A stretch of 64,000 nucleotides of DNA from assembly GCA_028279345.1 (NCBI GenBank), contig JANQNY010000016.1, positions 32,207 to 96,206 of the forward strand. Direction: 5' to 3'. This DNA comes from Geminicoccaceae bacterium. GTDB taxonomy: Bacteria > Pseudomonadota > Alphaproteobacteria > Geminicoccales > Geminicoccaceae. Shown here one piece after another: positions 46,123-55,425 of this stretch (position 1 is its first letter; each line of letters opens with the position of its first letter). Under the pieces are notes generated by a model that saw nothing but the letters and a program-made list of their open reading frames with translations, was not told where the DNA came from and searched no databases. A program made the translations under genes and the position numbers.

Positions 46123-47030
46123 GGGAGCCTCCGGAGAGCGTCGAGCAAGCGCTGAAACACGGCGTCTCCATCCACGCGCTCGAGCACGAAGGCGTTGGCG
46201 AGCCGGCCGCCGCGTCCCGACACATCGACGATCGTGCGCCCGCGGCACACGCCTTCGGTGACCACCTCCACGTGACAATCGCGGCCCCTGAAGGCTTCCG
46301 GCATCAGGAGGTAGGCGACCGCGAGGGGATCGTGGAGCGCGCCACCGTCGCTGGCCCGGCTGACATAGAGGTCAAACATGTCGGCGAGGGCCTTGCTCGT
46401 CGCGTTTTCCAGCGCACGCAGCGCGTCGAGCCGGGCGGGCGTCGGCCGCACCTGGGTTGTGACATCGAGGCCGAGCATCACGATCGGCACGCCGCTCTCG
46501 AACACGACCTTGGCGGCGTGCGGGTCGACATAGATGTTGAACTCAGCGGACGCGGTCACATTGCCGAGACCGATGGCGCCCCCCATCAAGACGATGCGAC
46601 CGAGCCGGGAGGCGATCGACGGCTCCTTCACCAACGCCATGGCTACGTTGGTCAGCGGACCGATGGCGCAGATCGTCAGTCCGTCATGTGCGTGCGCGAG
46701 GTCGATGAGCCGATCGATCGCGTGCGGGGGAGCCAGCTCGGAGGCAGGAGGCGGCAGCTCGGCGCCGTCAAGGCCGCTGTCGCCGTGGACGTGCTCGGCG
46801 GTTTCGAGGGCGAGCACCATGGGCCTACCGCAGCCGGCGTGAACAGGAACATCGTGCCGCCCGGCCAGCGTGGCGAGGCGCCGGGCATTGGTGCTGGTCC
46901 AGTCCAGCGGAACGTTGCCGGCGACGACAGTGATGGCAGCAAGGTCGAGCGCTGCCCCTTCGGCCATCGCCCAGAGCAGCGCCGCCGCGTCGTCGACGCC
47001 GGGGTCGCAGTCGATCACCACCGTTTGCAT
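46119..47030 (-). CDS. Inosine-uridine-preferring nucleoside hydrolase family protein
   Basis: Hydrolyses ribonucleosides to base and ribose. The ATG at 47030 gives 303 residues, the usual length. The calcium-binding DCDPGVDD motif is at residues 7-14, with GPLTNVAMAL and the C-terminal GGALHDPLAVAYLL active-site region. EFNIYVDPHAAKVVF is a further signature. Cytoplasmic, no signal peptide. Base preference cannot be read. Confidence 0.92.
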   Translation of the reverse strand: MQTVVIDCDPGVDDAAALLWAMAEGAALDLAAITVVAGNVPLDWTSTNARRLATLAGRHDVPVHAGCGRPMVLALETAEHVHGDSGLDGAELPPPASELAPPHAIDRLIDLAHAHDGLTICAIGPLTNVAMALVKEPSIASRLGRIVLMGGAIGLGNVTASAEFNIYVDPHAAKVVFESGVPIVMLGLDVTTQVRPTPARLDALRALENATSKALADMFDLYVSRASDGGALHDPLAVAYLLMPEAFRGRDCHVEVVTEGVCRGRTIVDVSGRGGRLANAFVLERVDGDAVFQRLLDALRRLP

Positions 47031-47105
47031 CGAGCCTCTTCCGCTTTCGCGCTTTCCTACACGCTCGGCTATCCTAGGTGTGGGTGCGGGCCAAGGAGAA
47101 CAGCC

Positions 47106-47570
47106 ATGGGTGCGATCGACGACCGACTTCGAGAGCTGGGTATCGTCTTGCCGGCAGCGCCGGTGCCCGCGGCAAACTACGTACCGGCAAAGATCGGCGG
47201 CGGCCTTCTGTTCGTTGCCGGCCAGGTGCCGATGCTGGACGGCAAGATTGCGCATGTCGGCAAGGTCGGCAGCGACGTCGACCTCGAGACCGGCCAAGCC
47301 GCCGCGCGGCTTTGTGCTGTCAACATCCTGGCGCAGGCGAAGGCGGCGCTCGGTGGCGACCTCGGCCGCATCAAGCAGACGCTCAAGGTGCAGGGCTTCG
47401 TCAACTGCGCGCCCGATTTCGGCGATCACCCGAAGGTGATCAATGGTGCCTCCGACCTGCTCGTCGCCGTGCTCGGCGAGGCAGGGCTACACGCACGTTT
47501 CGCCGTCGGTGCCCCGAGCTTACCCTTCGACTGCTCGGTCGAGGTCGACGCGACCTTCGAAGTCACGTGA
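47106..47570 (+). CDS. RidA family protein (YjgF/YER057c/UK114)
   Basis: Trimeric enamine/imine deaminase-like fold, 154 residues, of the longer YjgH/YoaB-type RidA subgroup. Landmarks are GGGLLFVAGQVPMLDG, the long helix QAAARLCAVNILAQAKAALGG and the C-terminal VGAPSLPFDCSVEVDATFEV. The arginine of the archetypal RidA active site is not in the expected place, so deaminase activity is uncertain. Its stop overlaps the next gene (GTGA). Confidence 0.88.
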   Translation: MGAIDDRLRELGIVLPAAPVPAANYVPAKIGGGLLFVAGQVPMLDGKIAHVGKVGSDVDLETGQAAARLCAVNILAQAKAALGGDLGRIKQTLKVQGFVNCAPDFGDHPKVINGASDLLVAVLGEAGLHARFAVGAPSLPFDCSVEVDATFEVT

Positions 47571-48712
47571 GCGAGGCTGCCGATCTCAGCCTTGTTCAGG
47601 GCATCGCCGGCGTTGCGGCGAGCGCTTGGGACGCGCGTGCGCCAAGCGACAACCCCTTCGTGCGCCATGGCTATCTGGAAGCGCTGGAGCTGTCGGGCTC
47701 GGCGGTCGCCGAAACGGGGTGGGCGGCTCTGCCGTTGCTCCTTGGTGACCCCGGAAGACCCGACGGGATCGTTCCCGTCTATGTGAAGTCCCACTCGATG
47801 GGTGAGTACGTCTTCGACCAGGGCTGGGCGCGGGCTTACGAGAACGCAGGCGGCAGCTACTACCCCAAATTGCAGGTGTCGGTGCCGTTCACGCCGGTCA
47901 CCGGACCGCGACTGTTGGCCCCCGACGAAGCGACCAAAGCGGCACTCATCCGTGGGCTGGAGGCGGCCGCGGCCAAGCTCGAGGTCTCGTCCGTGCACGT
48001 CACGTTCTGTACGGATGCCGAAGCCCGGCTGTTCGAAGCGGCCGGCTGGGCCGTCCGCCTCGGCGTGCAGTATCACTGGTCGGACCGCGGCTACGGTGAC
48101 TTCGGCGGCTTTCTCGACGCGCTCAAGAGCAGCAAGCGCAAGGTTTTGCGCAAAGAGCGCCGCCGGGTCGAGGAGAGTGGGCTTCGGATCGTCACCCATC
48201 GAGGCGCCCAGATCACGCCCGCCGATATGGATGCCTTCTACCCCTTCTATCGCGCCACGATCGACAAGCGCGTCTGGGGCAACGCCTACCTTCACCGCGC
48301 GTTCTTCCGTCTGCTCGCCGAGCGGCTCGGCGACGCGCTCGTGCTGGGCCTCGCCTATGACGGCGACCGCTGCGTTGCAGGCGCGATGCACCTCATCGGC
48401 GGCGACACGCTGTATGGCCGCCTCTGGGGTGCCCTCGACGAGTACAAGTTCCTGCATTTCGAGCTCTGCTACTACCAAGCGATCGACCTCGCCTTGCAGT
48501 GGGGCCTCAAGCGCGTGGAGGCCGGCGCTCAGGGTGAGCACAAGCTGCAGCGCGGCTACGCGCCTGCGCTCACCTATTCCGCCCATCTGATCCGCGACCC
48601 GGGCCTACGCGAGCCCGTCGAGCAGTTCCTCGCCCGTGAGCGCCGTCAGGTGGAGCAGGAACTGCCGCTGCTCGCGACGTATCTGCCCTTCCGTGTCGAC
48701 AGCGAGGGGTGA
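47567..48712 (+). CDS. GNAT-fold peptidogalycan-like protein (DUF482 / COG3146)
   Basis: 381 residues from a GTG that overlaps the RidA stop (GTGA). DUF482/FemAB-related acyltransferase fold: WDARAPSDNPFVRHGYLEALELSGS at the start, YPKLQVSVPFTPVTGPRLL, SSKRKVLRKERRRVEESGL and EGEHKLQRGYAP-like EAGAQGEHKLQRGY near 340 are family features. It probably transfers an acyl or aminoacyl group. The substrate is unknown. Tight coupling with RidA is seen in other alphaproteobacteria, as far as I recall. Confidence 0.8.
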   Translation: MSEAADLSLVQGIAGVAASAWDARAPSDNPFVRHGYLEALELSGSAVAETGWAALPLLLGDPGRPDGIVPVYVKSHSMGEYVFDQGWARAYENAGGSYYPKLQVSVPFTPVTGPRLLAPDEATKAALIRGLEAAAAKLEVSSVHVTFCTDAEARLFEAAGWAVRLGVQYHWSDRGYGDFGGFLDALKSSKRKVLRKERRRVEESGLRIVTHRGAQITPADMDAFYPFYRATIDKRVWGNAYLHRAFFRLLAERLGDALVLGLAYDGDRCVAGAMHLIGGDTLYGRLWGALDEYKFLHFELCYYQAIDLALQWGLKRVEAGAQGEHKLQRGYAPALTYSAHLIRDPGLREPVEQFLARERRQVEQELPLLATYLPFRVDSEG

Positions 48713-48778
48713 GCGCGAAGGCGTTCACACGACCGTAAGCGACATCTAGTTTTGCGCGTGTTCTGGGGGGAGGCGCGC

Positions 48779-49942
48779 ATGGGTCTCTTGGAGACCGCGG
48801 CGGCGTTTGCTGTCGCCATGATTCTGTTTGCAACGATGGTGACGGGCATCGTCGAGGCGCTTGTCAGGTTGGTGGCGCTGCGCGCGCTCGTGCTCGAGCA
48901 GGCACTGTTGAATTTCGCGCGCGAGGAGCTGACGCGGCTCGGGGTGGCGTCCGGCCCCGAGCCGCGGCACCGGCACGACGTCGATGCGGCGAAGGACGAC
49001 GGTGCGGCCGGCCTCGTGGCAGCCCTCGTCTACAATCCCGCGAGCGATGAGGAGCCAGGCCGGGTGCCCACGTCAGGCACGAGGCAGCCATTCGCGTGGG
49101 CGGCGCGATGTCGTCGGCGGCACCGGCAGATCGACAAGCTCTCGACCTACGCCTTCGTTCAGCGGTTTGCCAAGACGGAACTGGGCCGCGATCTCGCGGA
49201 GGCGGGTGAGGACTATCTGCGGTCGCGCCTGGTGGATCTGGTTCGCACCTTCGAGCGCTATACGGCGGCATCGGCCGAGGTGTTCAGAAAGCGCATCCAG
49301 ACGATCACGCTGGTGGTCGCGATCCTCTTCGCCTTTGCCGCCAATATCGACGCCGTCCGGGTGTTTCGTGCCCTTCAGGAGAACACGGCAGCGCGCGCCA
49401 CGCTGTTGGCCGAGGCGGAGCTAGCCGCTGCAGCGAATGCGGCGGCGCGCGCCCGCCTGGAACTGAGACTCGACCAGGCAACCGGCGGCGAGGTGCCGGA
49501 TCTCGACAGCGAGACGGTCGCATCGCTTGGCAACACGACCGAAGAGCTCACTAAGGAGGTTCAGGCCCTGCGCTCCAGCGGCGAGCTACCGATCGGCTGG
49601 CGCTATTTTCCCTACGCGCAGGCAGACGCCACCGACGGCGATGTGGCATGGGAAGTCACCCGCGAGCACCTACGTTGGCTTGCGGGCGTGCTTCTGGGCG
49701 GCGTGCTCATCGGCCTGGGTGGGCCATTCTGGCTTCGCGTGTTCACCGGTCTCTCGAACCTGCTCGTGACCCTCAAGCCGTTCGGCGGCGGCAATCCGGA
49801 AATCGTCACCGAGCGACCGGACGAGCGCCCGGCCACGAGAGATGCCTTGGATCGCCGAGAGATCGTCGACGTCTTCAAGATCGCCGCCGGCAAGGTGGTC
49901 GCACCCCAAACCCCCTCTAGCCTGCCGTCAGCCAACGACTGA
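48779..49942 (+). CDS. Hypothetical membrane protein with coiled coil
   Basis: 387 residues from an ATG at 48779 with a GGGGGGAGG ribosome site; the open frame extends 9 codons further. Three membrane spans are seen: at the N-terminus (AAAFAVAMILFATMVTGIVEA), near residues 175-195 (TITLVVAILFAFAANIDAV) and near 310-335 (LAGVLLGGVLIGLGG). A long alanine-rich helical region (about 200-260) between spans two and three looks coiled coil and extracytoplasmic. The C-terminal tail is charged. No family recognised. Its last 26 bases overlap the convergent MFS gene. Confidence 0.65.
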   Translation: MGLLETAAAFAVAMILFATMVTGIVEALVRLVALRALVLEQALLNFAREELTRLGVASGPEPRHRHDVDAAKDDGAAGLVAALVYNPASDEEPGRVPTSGTRQPFAWAARCRRRHRQIDKLSTYAFVQRFAKTELGRDLAEAGEDYLRSRLVDLVRTFERYTAASAEVFRKRIQTITLVVAILFAFAANIDAVRVFRALQENTAARATLLAEAELAAAANAAARARLELRLDQATGGEVPDLDSETVASLGNTTEELTKEVQALRSSGELPIGWRYFPYAQADATDGDVAWEVTREHLRWLAGVLLGGVLIGLGGPFWLRVFTGLSNLLVTLKPFGGGNPEIVTERPDERPATRDALDRREIVDVFKIAAGKVVAPQTPSSLPSAND

Positions 49943-51086
49943 CGACCGCGAAGACGGCGATCAGCACCGTCGCTATGGCCGCCATGCCCGCGAGCTGGGC
50001 CTCGAGGCCGACGCCCGCATCCAGGAGCACGCCCGTCACGCCAGGTCCCAGCGCCGTTCCGAAGACCAGCAGCGCGCTGACTAGCCCGCGGACGGCGCCA
50101 AGATGGCGGGTGCCGTAGAGCTCCGCCCAGAGCGCGGTCATGACCGTGTGCCCCAAGCCCGCCGTGAGCCCTATCAGCCCAAGAAAGGGAACAACGGCCC
50201 ACGCGGCAGTGGCGAGGGCACCGACCACGAGGCCCAGCGTCAACGGCATCAACACGAATGGCAGCAGGCGCACAGCCCGCAGGCGATCGATCAGAACGCC
50301 GGCGGAGAGGGCACCGGTCACTGCGGCTGCGGCATAGGTCGGAAACGCGAGAGCGTACAGCTCCAGGCTCCAGCCCTTTGCTGCCATCAATGGGGCCGAT
50401 TGGAACAACACGGCAGTCCCCATCAGGGGTGACGCCAGGAAGCCCGGCACGAGCACCCAGAAGAGCGGGTGGCGAAGCACGTCGCCACGGTCCCAATGCC
50501 GCCCGCCGAGGCCCGGCACGAGCGCCGTCATCTCGCCCGTGGCCGTGGGTTGGCGCGGGCGCCGTTCCTTTTGCAGGAGCCAGCCGACCAACGGGGCGAA
50601 GCCAAAGATGAGCGCGAGCGCGATCGCGAGCCAGATGCCGCGCCAACCGAGCGCCCCGGTCACGCCCACCACGATCGCCGGCATGACCGCCTCACCGAGC
50701 GGGTAGCCTAGCGTGACGATGGCGAGCGCGCGGCCGCGGGTCGCGTCAAACCAGCGTGCGGTGGCGGTCATGGCGACGTGACCCGTCATGCCCTGGCCGG
50801 CGAAGCGCAACAGAAACACGGCGAGTGCCAGCAACGCCGGCGATGTCGCAAGCGCCATGAGCAAGGCGGCGCCTGCCAGGACCAGCAGCACGCCCACCGC
50901 CGGTCGCACGGTGGGTCGGACATCGGCCACTCTACCGAAAACGGCGATCGCCGCTGCGGCACCCAGGGTGGCGCCCGCGTAAAGCGTTCCCCATCCCGCG
51001 TGGCTCAGCCCCACCTCATCGCGAATCGGCTCGGCGAACAGCGCGATGAAGAAGGTCTGACCGAAGGACGAGGTGAAGGTGAGCAC
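49917..51086 (-). CDS. MFS transporter
   Basis: About 389 residues, 12 hydrophobic helices in two halves. The conserved loop 2-3 motif is FGRVADVRPTVRP, a variant of the MFS signature, and HVAMTATARWFDATRGRALAIVTLGYPLGEAV is helix 4-5. Substrate unknown. A GTG at 51086 was used, but in-frame sequence upstream (QFLRANTRWLAAGVV) reads like a genuine MFS first helix lead, so the true start, perhaps a CTG or other rare codon, is probably 10-20 codons earlier. Confidence 0.82.
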   Translation of the reverse strand: MLTFTSSFGQTFFIALFAEPIRDEVGLSHAGWGTLYAGATLGAAAAIAVFGRVADVRPTVRPAVGVLLVLAGAALLMALATSPALLALAVFLLRFAGQGMTGHVAMTATARWFDATRGRALAIVTLGYPLGEAVMPAIVVGVTGALGWRGIWLAIALALIFGFAPLVGWLLQKERRPRQPTATGEMTALVPGLGGRHWDRGDVLRHPLFWVLVPGFLASPLMGTAVLFQSAPLMAAKGWSLELYALAFPTYAAAAVTGALSAGVLIDRLRAVRLLPFVLMPLTLGLVVGALATAAWAVVPFLGLIGLTAGLGHTVMTALWAELYGTRHLGAVRGLVSALLVFGTALGPGVTGVLLDAGVGLEAQLAGMAAIATVLIAVFAVVSRWLTAG

Positions 51087-51174
51087 GACCCCCGCCGCCA
51101 GCCACCGCGTGTTGGCGCGGAGGAACTGCCAGCCGGAGGCGGGCGAAGGTGGCTCCGGTGACCCGCGAACGGCT

Positions 51175-52881
51175 CTAGCTCTCGATCCAGGTCTTGTTGA
51201 GCTGGTGGTATTTCGAAGGATGCGCCGGGAAGCCGTGCACGGCGTCGCTCGTCATCGTGTAGATCGGCCGCCAGAGCGGCTGCACGATCGCGCCGCTGTC
51301 CTGCAGGAGCCGTTCGACGCGCTCCATCTTTGCCCGGCGAGCGTCCGGATCGAAGGTCGCCTCGGCCTCATCAAGCGCCGCATCGAATTCGGCGCTCGCG
51401 AAATGGCTCTCGTTCCAGGGAACGCCGCTCCGATAGGCCTGCGACAGCGCCATCGTGCCGAGCGGTCGGTGCGCCCACGAGGTCGCGCCGAAAGGCGTCG
51501 CCGTCCAGATCTCCCAGTACTTCGAGGGCGGCACGAGATTGATGGCGAGGCGAATCCCAGCGGCCGCGACCTGGTCGCGAATCACTTCGCAGACACCTTG
51601 CTGCCAGACACCATCGGTGTTGCCGACATCGATCGTGAGGTCGATCCCATTCGGGTAACCGGCCTCGGCGAGGAGCCGCTTGGCCTCTTCCACGTCGCGG
51701 ACCATCGGTTCGAGCGGGAAGTACTCGGGGTGGATGGGCGAGACATGGTGGTCCTCACCGGCATCGGCGTCCCGCGCGAACACCAGCTCCGCGACCGCGG
51801 CGTTGTCGACGGCGAGCTGCACCGCCCGCCTCACGCGCTCGTCGTCGAAGGGTGTCACGTCCGTCTGCATGCGGCAGACGAGGCAGTAGGCCGTGCGTAC
51901 GGGCAGGATCTTGCCTGGAATGCTCTCCGCCAACGGCAGCTGTTCTGGGCCGAACTCGAAGATGGCGTCGACGTCGCCGCCGGCGAGCGCCAGGAGCTGA
52001 CTGTCGACGCTGAAGTCGTAGTAGTGGATCTCATCGAGAAAGACCTCGCCGCCCCAATAGTCGAACGGCGTGCCGTCGGCGCGATTGGCCACCCGCTCGA
52101 GGATGCAGCGGTCGCCGACAACGAGCTGCTTGAGCGCAAAGGCGCCGGTACCGATGGGGTTGTCTGACCACGGCGCGGTGAAGGACGGGTGGACGATGGC
52201 GCAAGCGTAGTTCGTGAAGTCCTCGGGCACGGACAGCACCGGCCTTGCCAGATGCAGCCGTAGCGTCGACGCATCGACGACCTCGACCGCACCTTCGACC
52301 GGCTGTCGCAAGGGCTCGCCATCGGCGTTCAGCTCACCGGTGTCCGCAACCATGGCGGCAAAGGTCGAGAGCCCCACATTCGCCGAGCCAAGCGCCGGAT
52401 CGATCCAGCGTCGGACGTTCCAGGCGATGTCCTCGGCCGTGAGTGGGTCGCCATTGTGCCAGGTGACGCCCTCGCGCACGTCGATGTCCCACATCTTGAG
52501 ATCGTCCGAGGGGCGCCAGCCGCGCGCCAACATCGGGCGGCTGACGTTGTCGGGTCCGGCCGTGGCGACGTACTCGAGAACGTGCCGCGCCTGATTGGCC
52601 ATCTCGCCCCAGGAGAAGAGCGCCGGATCGTCCAGCTTCTGGACGTTCATGCCGATCCGCAGCACGCCGCCCGGCTGGGCCGCCGGGTCGTTCGGCGGAA
52701 ACGGCAGGTCGCCCGCGGTCTGCGCCGCCACAGGCTCGGTAAGGCCGGCCATGGCATAGGCGGTCGCCGCCGTCGTACCGAAGAGAGCCGCTAGCCGGAC
52801 GAACCCGCGGCGCGACAACCGCCCTTGCGTCATCGCGGCATGGGCGCGCGCGAGCAGGGTGGGGTTAGGGCCTCGTTCCAT
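51175..52881 (-). CDS. ABC transporter substrate-binding protein, family 5 (peptide/opine/nickel type)
   Basis: Periplasmic receptor, 568 residues from an ATG at 52881 with GGAAGGA 6 bases upstream. A Tat signal is present: SRRGFVRLAALFGTTAATAYA, with the twin arginine near 24-25. GGVLRIGMNVQKLDDPALFSW starts the mature SBP_bac_5 fold, and WDIDVREGVTWHNGDPLTAEDIAWN is the family signature. No permease or ATPase genes are adjacent, so it is an orphan here. The ligand cannot be read. Confidence 0.88.
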   Translation of the reverse strand: MERGPNPTLLARAHAAMTQGRLSRRGFVRLAALFGTTAATAYAMAGLTEPVAAQTAGDLPFPPNDPAAQPGGVLRIGMNVQKLDDPALFSWGEMANQARHVLEYVATAGPDNVSRPMLARGWRPSDDLKMWDIDVREGVTWHNGDPLTAEDIAWNVRRWIDPALGSANVGLSTFAAMVADTGELNADGEPLRQPVEGAVEVVDASTLRLHLARPVLSVPEDFTNYACAIVHPSFTAPWSDNPIGTGAFALKQLVVGDRCILERVANRADGTPFDYWGGEVFLDEIHYYDFSVDSQLLALAGGDVDAIFEFGPEQLPLAESIPGKILPVRTAYCLVCRMQTDVTPFDDERVRRAVQLAVDNAAVAELVFARDADAGEDHHVSPIHPEYFPLEPMVRDVEEAKRLLAEAGYPNGIDLTIDVGNTDGVWQQGVCEVIRDQVAAAGIRLAINLVPPSKYWEIWTATPFGATSWAHRPLGTMALSQAYRSGVPWNESHFASAEFDAALDEAEATFDPDARRAKMERVERLLQDSGAIVQPLWRPIYTMTSDAVHGFPAHPSKYHQLNKTWIES

Positions 52882-52925
52882 CACTGGTCCTTCCCGAGAG
52901 AGATCGCGGAGCGTGCCGCCGCACG

Positions 52926-53462
52926 TCACGCACTTGGAGCAGAAGGCTTGATCAGCAACGCCTCAAGGCGCCGCGCATAGACGCGAAAACCTGCCGCTTC
53001 ATAGTTAGCGAGGGCGCGCGGGTGGTCGAGGTCGCAGGTGCGGACCCAGACGCGCTCAGGCCAGGACCGCCAGGCTCGGGCGTTCATCTGCTCCAGAAAC
53101 CAGCGGCCGAGCCCGCGCCCGATGCCTTCCGGCGCCAGGCCGAAATACGCAATCTGCACGCTTCTCTCCGAGCGACGGTCGAGCTCGCCGTAGCCGATCG
53201 GGATACCGCCCTCGCTGAGGACATGCACCTCGACATCCGGATGGGTGAGAATCTCCTCGAGTTCCGCGTCCGGCATCACCTTCCGATCGACCCAGTGCCA
53301 CTCGGCGCCCACGACGTCGTAGAGGTAGCGATAGAACCGCAGGCTGGGCGACGCGACGCGCTCGATCCGAAACCCGGCGCCGGGCCACGGCCGCGTGGCG
53401 CCACGTGGCGTCCGCATCTCCAAGAAGGTGACGACGCTCTCTCGTCGCTCCTCGCGCGCCAC
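52926..53462 (-). CDS. GNAT family N-acetyltransferase
   Basis: 178 residues from a GTG at 53462, close to the sulfurtransferase stop (53471). An ATG at 53417 is an alternative. Acetyl-CoA loop GLAPEGIGRGLGRWFLEQM (motif A) and the ALANYEAAGFRVY beta-bulge (motif B) are clear. RFYRYLYDVVGAEWHWVDRKVM is shared with a subgroup of alphaproteobacterial GNATs. Substrate unknown. Confidence 0.8.
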   Translation of the reverse strand: MAREERRESVVTFLEMRTPRGATRPWPGAGFRIERVASPSLRFYRYLYDVVGAEWHWVDRKVMPDAELEEILTHPDVEVHVLSEGGIPIGYGELDRRSERSVQIAYFGLAPEGIGRGLGRWFLEQMNARAWRSWPERVWVRTCDLDHPRALANYEAAGFRVYARRLEALLIKPSAPSA

Positions 53463-53470
53463 GACCGCCG

Positions 53471-54313
53471 TCAGCTGGTCTCGACGGGCGTGTCGTCGCG
53501 GCCGCCCCACTCGGCCCACGAACCGTCGTACAGCGCGGTGTTCGTCCGGCCGAGCTCGTAGAGTGCGAGATTGAGGACGGCCGCGCTCACGCCCGAGCCG
53601 CAGGTGGAGACGATCGGTCGGTCGAGGTCGACGCCGGCGGCATCGAAGACCGCCCGCAATTGCTCCGGCGGCAGAAGCGTCTTCGTCTCGGCGTCGATGA
53701 GCTCGTTATAGGGCAGGTTGACGCTACCCGGCACGTGCCCCGATCGCACGCCCGAGCGGGGCTCGGGCTCCGAGCCGTAGAAGCGACCGGATGACCGCGT
53801 ATCGACGACCTGCTCGGCCTGGCTCGAGATGTTGCGCTGCACGTGGTCGAGATCGCGCAAGAGCGGTGTGTTCTGCCGCGCCGTGAAATGCCGCGGGGTC
53901 GGCGCCCGCGGTAGATCCTCGGTCGGGCGTCCCTCCGCGAGCCACTTCACGAGCCCGCCGTCGAGCACCGAGACGTCACTCGCGCCAAAGAGGCGGAACA
54001 TCCACCATGCCCGCGCGCTCGCGCAGAAGCTGTTGGAGTCGTAGCAAACGATCTGGGCGCCATCGCCGAGGCCCAGGCGGCGCACCTTGGCCGAGAACTT
54101 GGGCGCGGGCGGCACCATGTGGGGCAGCGGGTTCGCTTCATCCTGGACGTCGTCGATGTCGAAGAACACCGCGCCTGGGATGTGCCGCTGTTCGAACTCG
54201 GCGCGCGCGTCGCGACCCATCTGCGGCAGGAAGTACGACGCGTCGATGACGCGGACGTCGGGGCTCTCGAGGTGCTGGGCGAGCCATTCGGTCGAGACGA
54301 GCGCGCTTGCCAT
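53471..54313 (-). CDS. sseA: 3-mercaptopyruvate sulfurtransferase
   Basis: Transfers sulfane sulfur from 3-mercaptopyruvate. 280 residues, two rhodanese domains. The active-site loop in the second domain is CGSGVSA with Cys238, the mercaptopyruvate-type loop rather than the thiosulfate type (CRKGVT). The first domain keeps VIDASYFLP...HIPGAVFFDIDDV. It lies 24 bp downstream of the cysteine synthase gene, making a sulfur/cysteine pair. Confidence 0.92.
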   Translation of the reverse strand: MASALVSTEWLAQHLESPDVRVIDASYFLPQMGRDARAEFEQRHIPGAVFFDIDDVQDEANPLPHMVPPAPKFSAKVRRLGLGDGAQIVCYDSNSFCASARAWWMFRLFGASDVSVLDGGLVKWLAEGRPTEDLPRAPTPRHFTARQNTPLLRDLDHVQRNISSQAEQVVDTRSSGRFYGSEPEPRSGVRSGHVPGSVNLPYNELIDAETKTLLPPEQLRAVFDAAGVDLDRPIVSTCGSGVSAAVLNLALYELGRTNTALYDGSWAEWGGRDDTPVETS

Positions 54314-54337
54314 GCAAAACTCCTGGAGGTGAGGGCT

Positions 54338-55339
54338 TCAGTTGATGTCGAGCCAGGGCGGAACCGGCAGTCCCTTGGATCTCAAGAAATCGGGGTTGTA
54401 GAGCTTCGATTGATAGCGCGTGCCGTGGTCGCAGAGAATGGTCACGATCGTGTGGCCGGGACCGAGTTCGCGAGCCGCGCGCATAGCGCCGGCGATGTTG
54501 ATGCCAGCCGAGCCGCCGAGGACCAACCCCTCCTCGCATATCAAATCGAACAGAACCGGCATCATCTCGACGTCGGTGATCTGGAACTGGCCGTCCGGGC
54601 GGAAGCCTTCAAGGTTCTGGGTGATACGGCCCTGCCCGATGCCTTCGGTGAGCGAGCCGCCTTCCGCCTTCAGCTCACCGGTTTCGTAGTAGCTGAAGAT
54701 CGCCGAACCCAGCGGGTCCGCCAGAAAGACCTTCACCTCCGGCTTGAAGCCGCGCAGCGCCTCGCCGACGCCGGCGATGGTGCCGCCGGTGCCTACGGCT
54801 GAGACGAAGGCATCGACCGTACCTTGCGTATCGAGCCAAATCTCCGGTCCCAGATGTCGCGCATGACCTTCGCGGTTGGCCACGTTGTCGAACTGGTTCG
54901 CCCAGATGACGCCGTTCGGCTCTTGCTCGGCCAGCTCCTTGGCGAGCCGCTCCGACGCACGGATGTAGTTGCCGGGGTCGCGGTAGGGCGCTGCCGGCAC
55001 CAGGCGCAGCTCGGCGCCGTAGAGCCGAATGAGGTCCTGCTTCTCCTGGCTCTGCGTCTCGGGCATCACGATGACGGTGCGATAACCCTTGGCAGCGCCG
55101 ACCATCGCGAGGCCGATGCCGGTATTGCCGGCCGTCCCTTCGACGATCACGCCGCCCGGCCGCAACAGACCTCTCGCTTCGGCATCCTCGATGATGGCGA
55201 GGGCCGCTCGATCCTTGATGCTGCCGCCGGGATTTAGAAACTCGCACTTGCCGAGGATCGTGCAACCCGTGGCTTCCGACGCGCGCTTCAAGCGCACGAG
55301 CGGCGTGTTGCCGATGAGGTCGATGATCGAAGCCGCCAT
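54338..55339 (-). CDS. cysK: Cysteine synthase A-type PLP enzyme
   Basis: O-acetylserine sulfhydrylase/beta-synthase family, 333 residues. PLP lysine Lys42 in NPGGSIKDRAA, substrate loop GTAGNTGIG, phosphate loop VGTGGTIAGVG and a C-terminal GGSAGINIAGAM. The insert between about 205 and 235 (EGIGQGRITQN) is of the cysteine synthase/CBS type, so the exact subgroup (CysK versus cystathionine beta-synthase-like) needs a phylogeny. The adjacent sseA supports a cysteine role. Confidence 0.9.
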   Translation of the reverse strand: MAASIIDLIGNTPLVRLKRASEATGCTILGKCEFLNPGGSIKDRAALAIIEDAEARGLLRPGGVIVEGTAGNTGIGLAMVGAAKGYRTVIVMPETQSQEKQDLIRLYGAELRLVPAAPYRDPGNYIRASERLAKELAEQEPNGVIWANQFDNVANREGHARHLGPEIWLDTQGTVDAFVSAVGTGGTIAGVGEALRGFKPEVKVFLADPLGSAIFSYYETGELKAEGGSLTEGIGQGRITQNLEGFRPDGQFQITDVEMMPVLFDLICEEGLVLGGSAGINIAGAMRAARELGPGHTIVTILCDHGTRYQSKLYNPDFLRSKGLPVPPWLDIN

Positions 55340-55425
55340 GGTCCTTCCCTGTCGCGACCGCGATTGCTAGGCCACGTGCGCCGCTGCGTCCAGACGGGGT
55401 GCGATCCGTTGCAGGAGCGTTCGTG

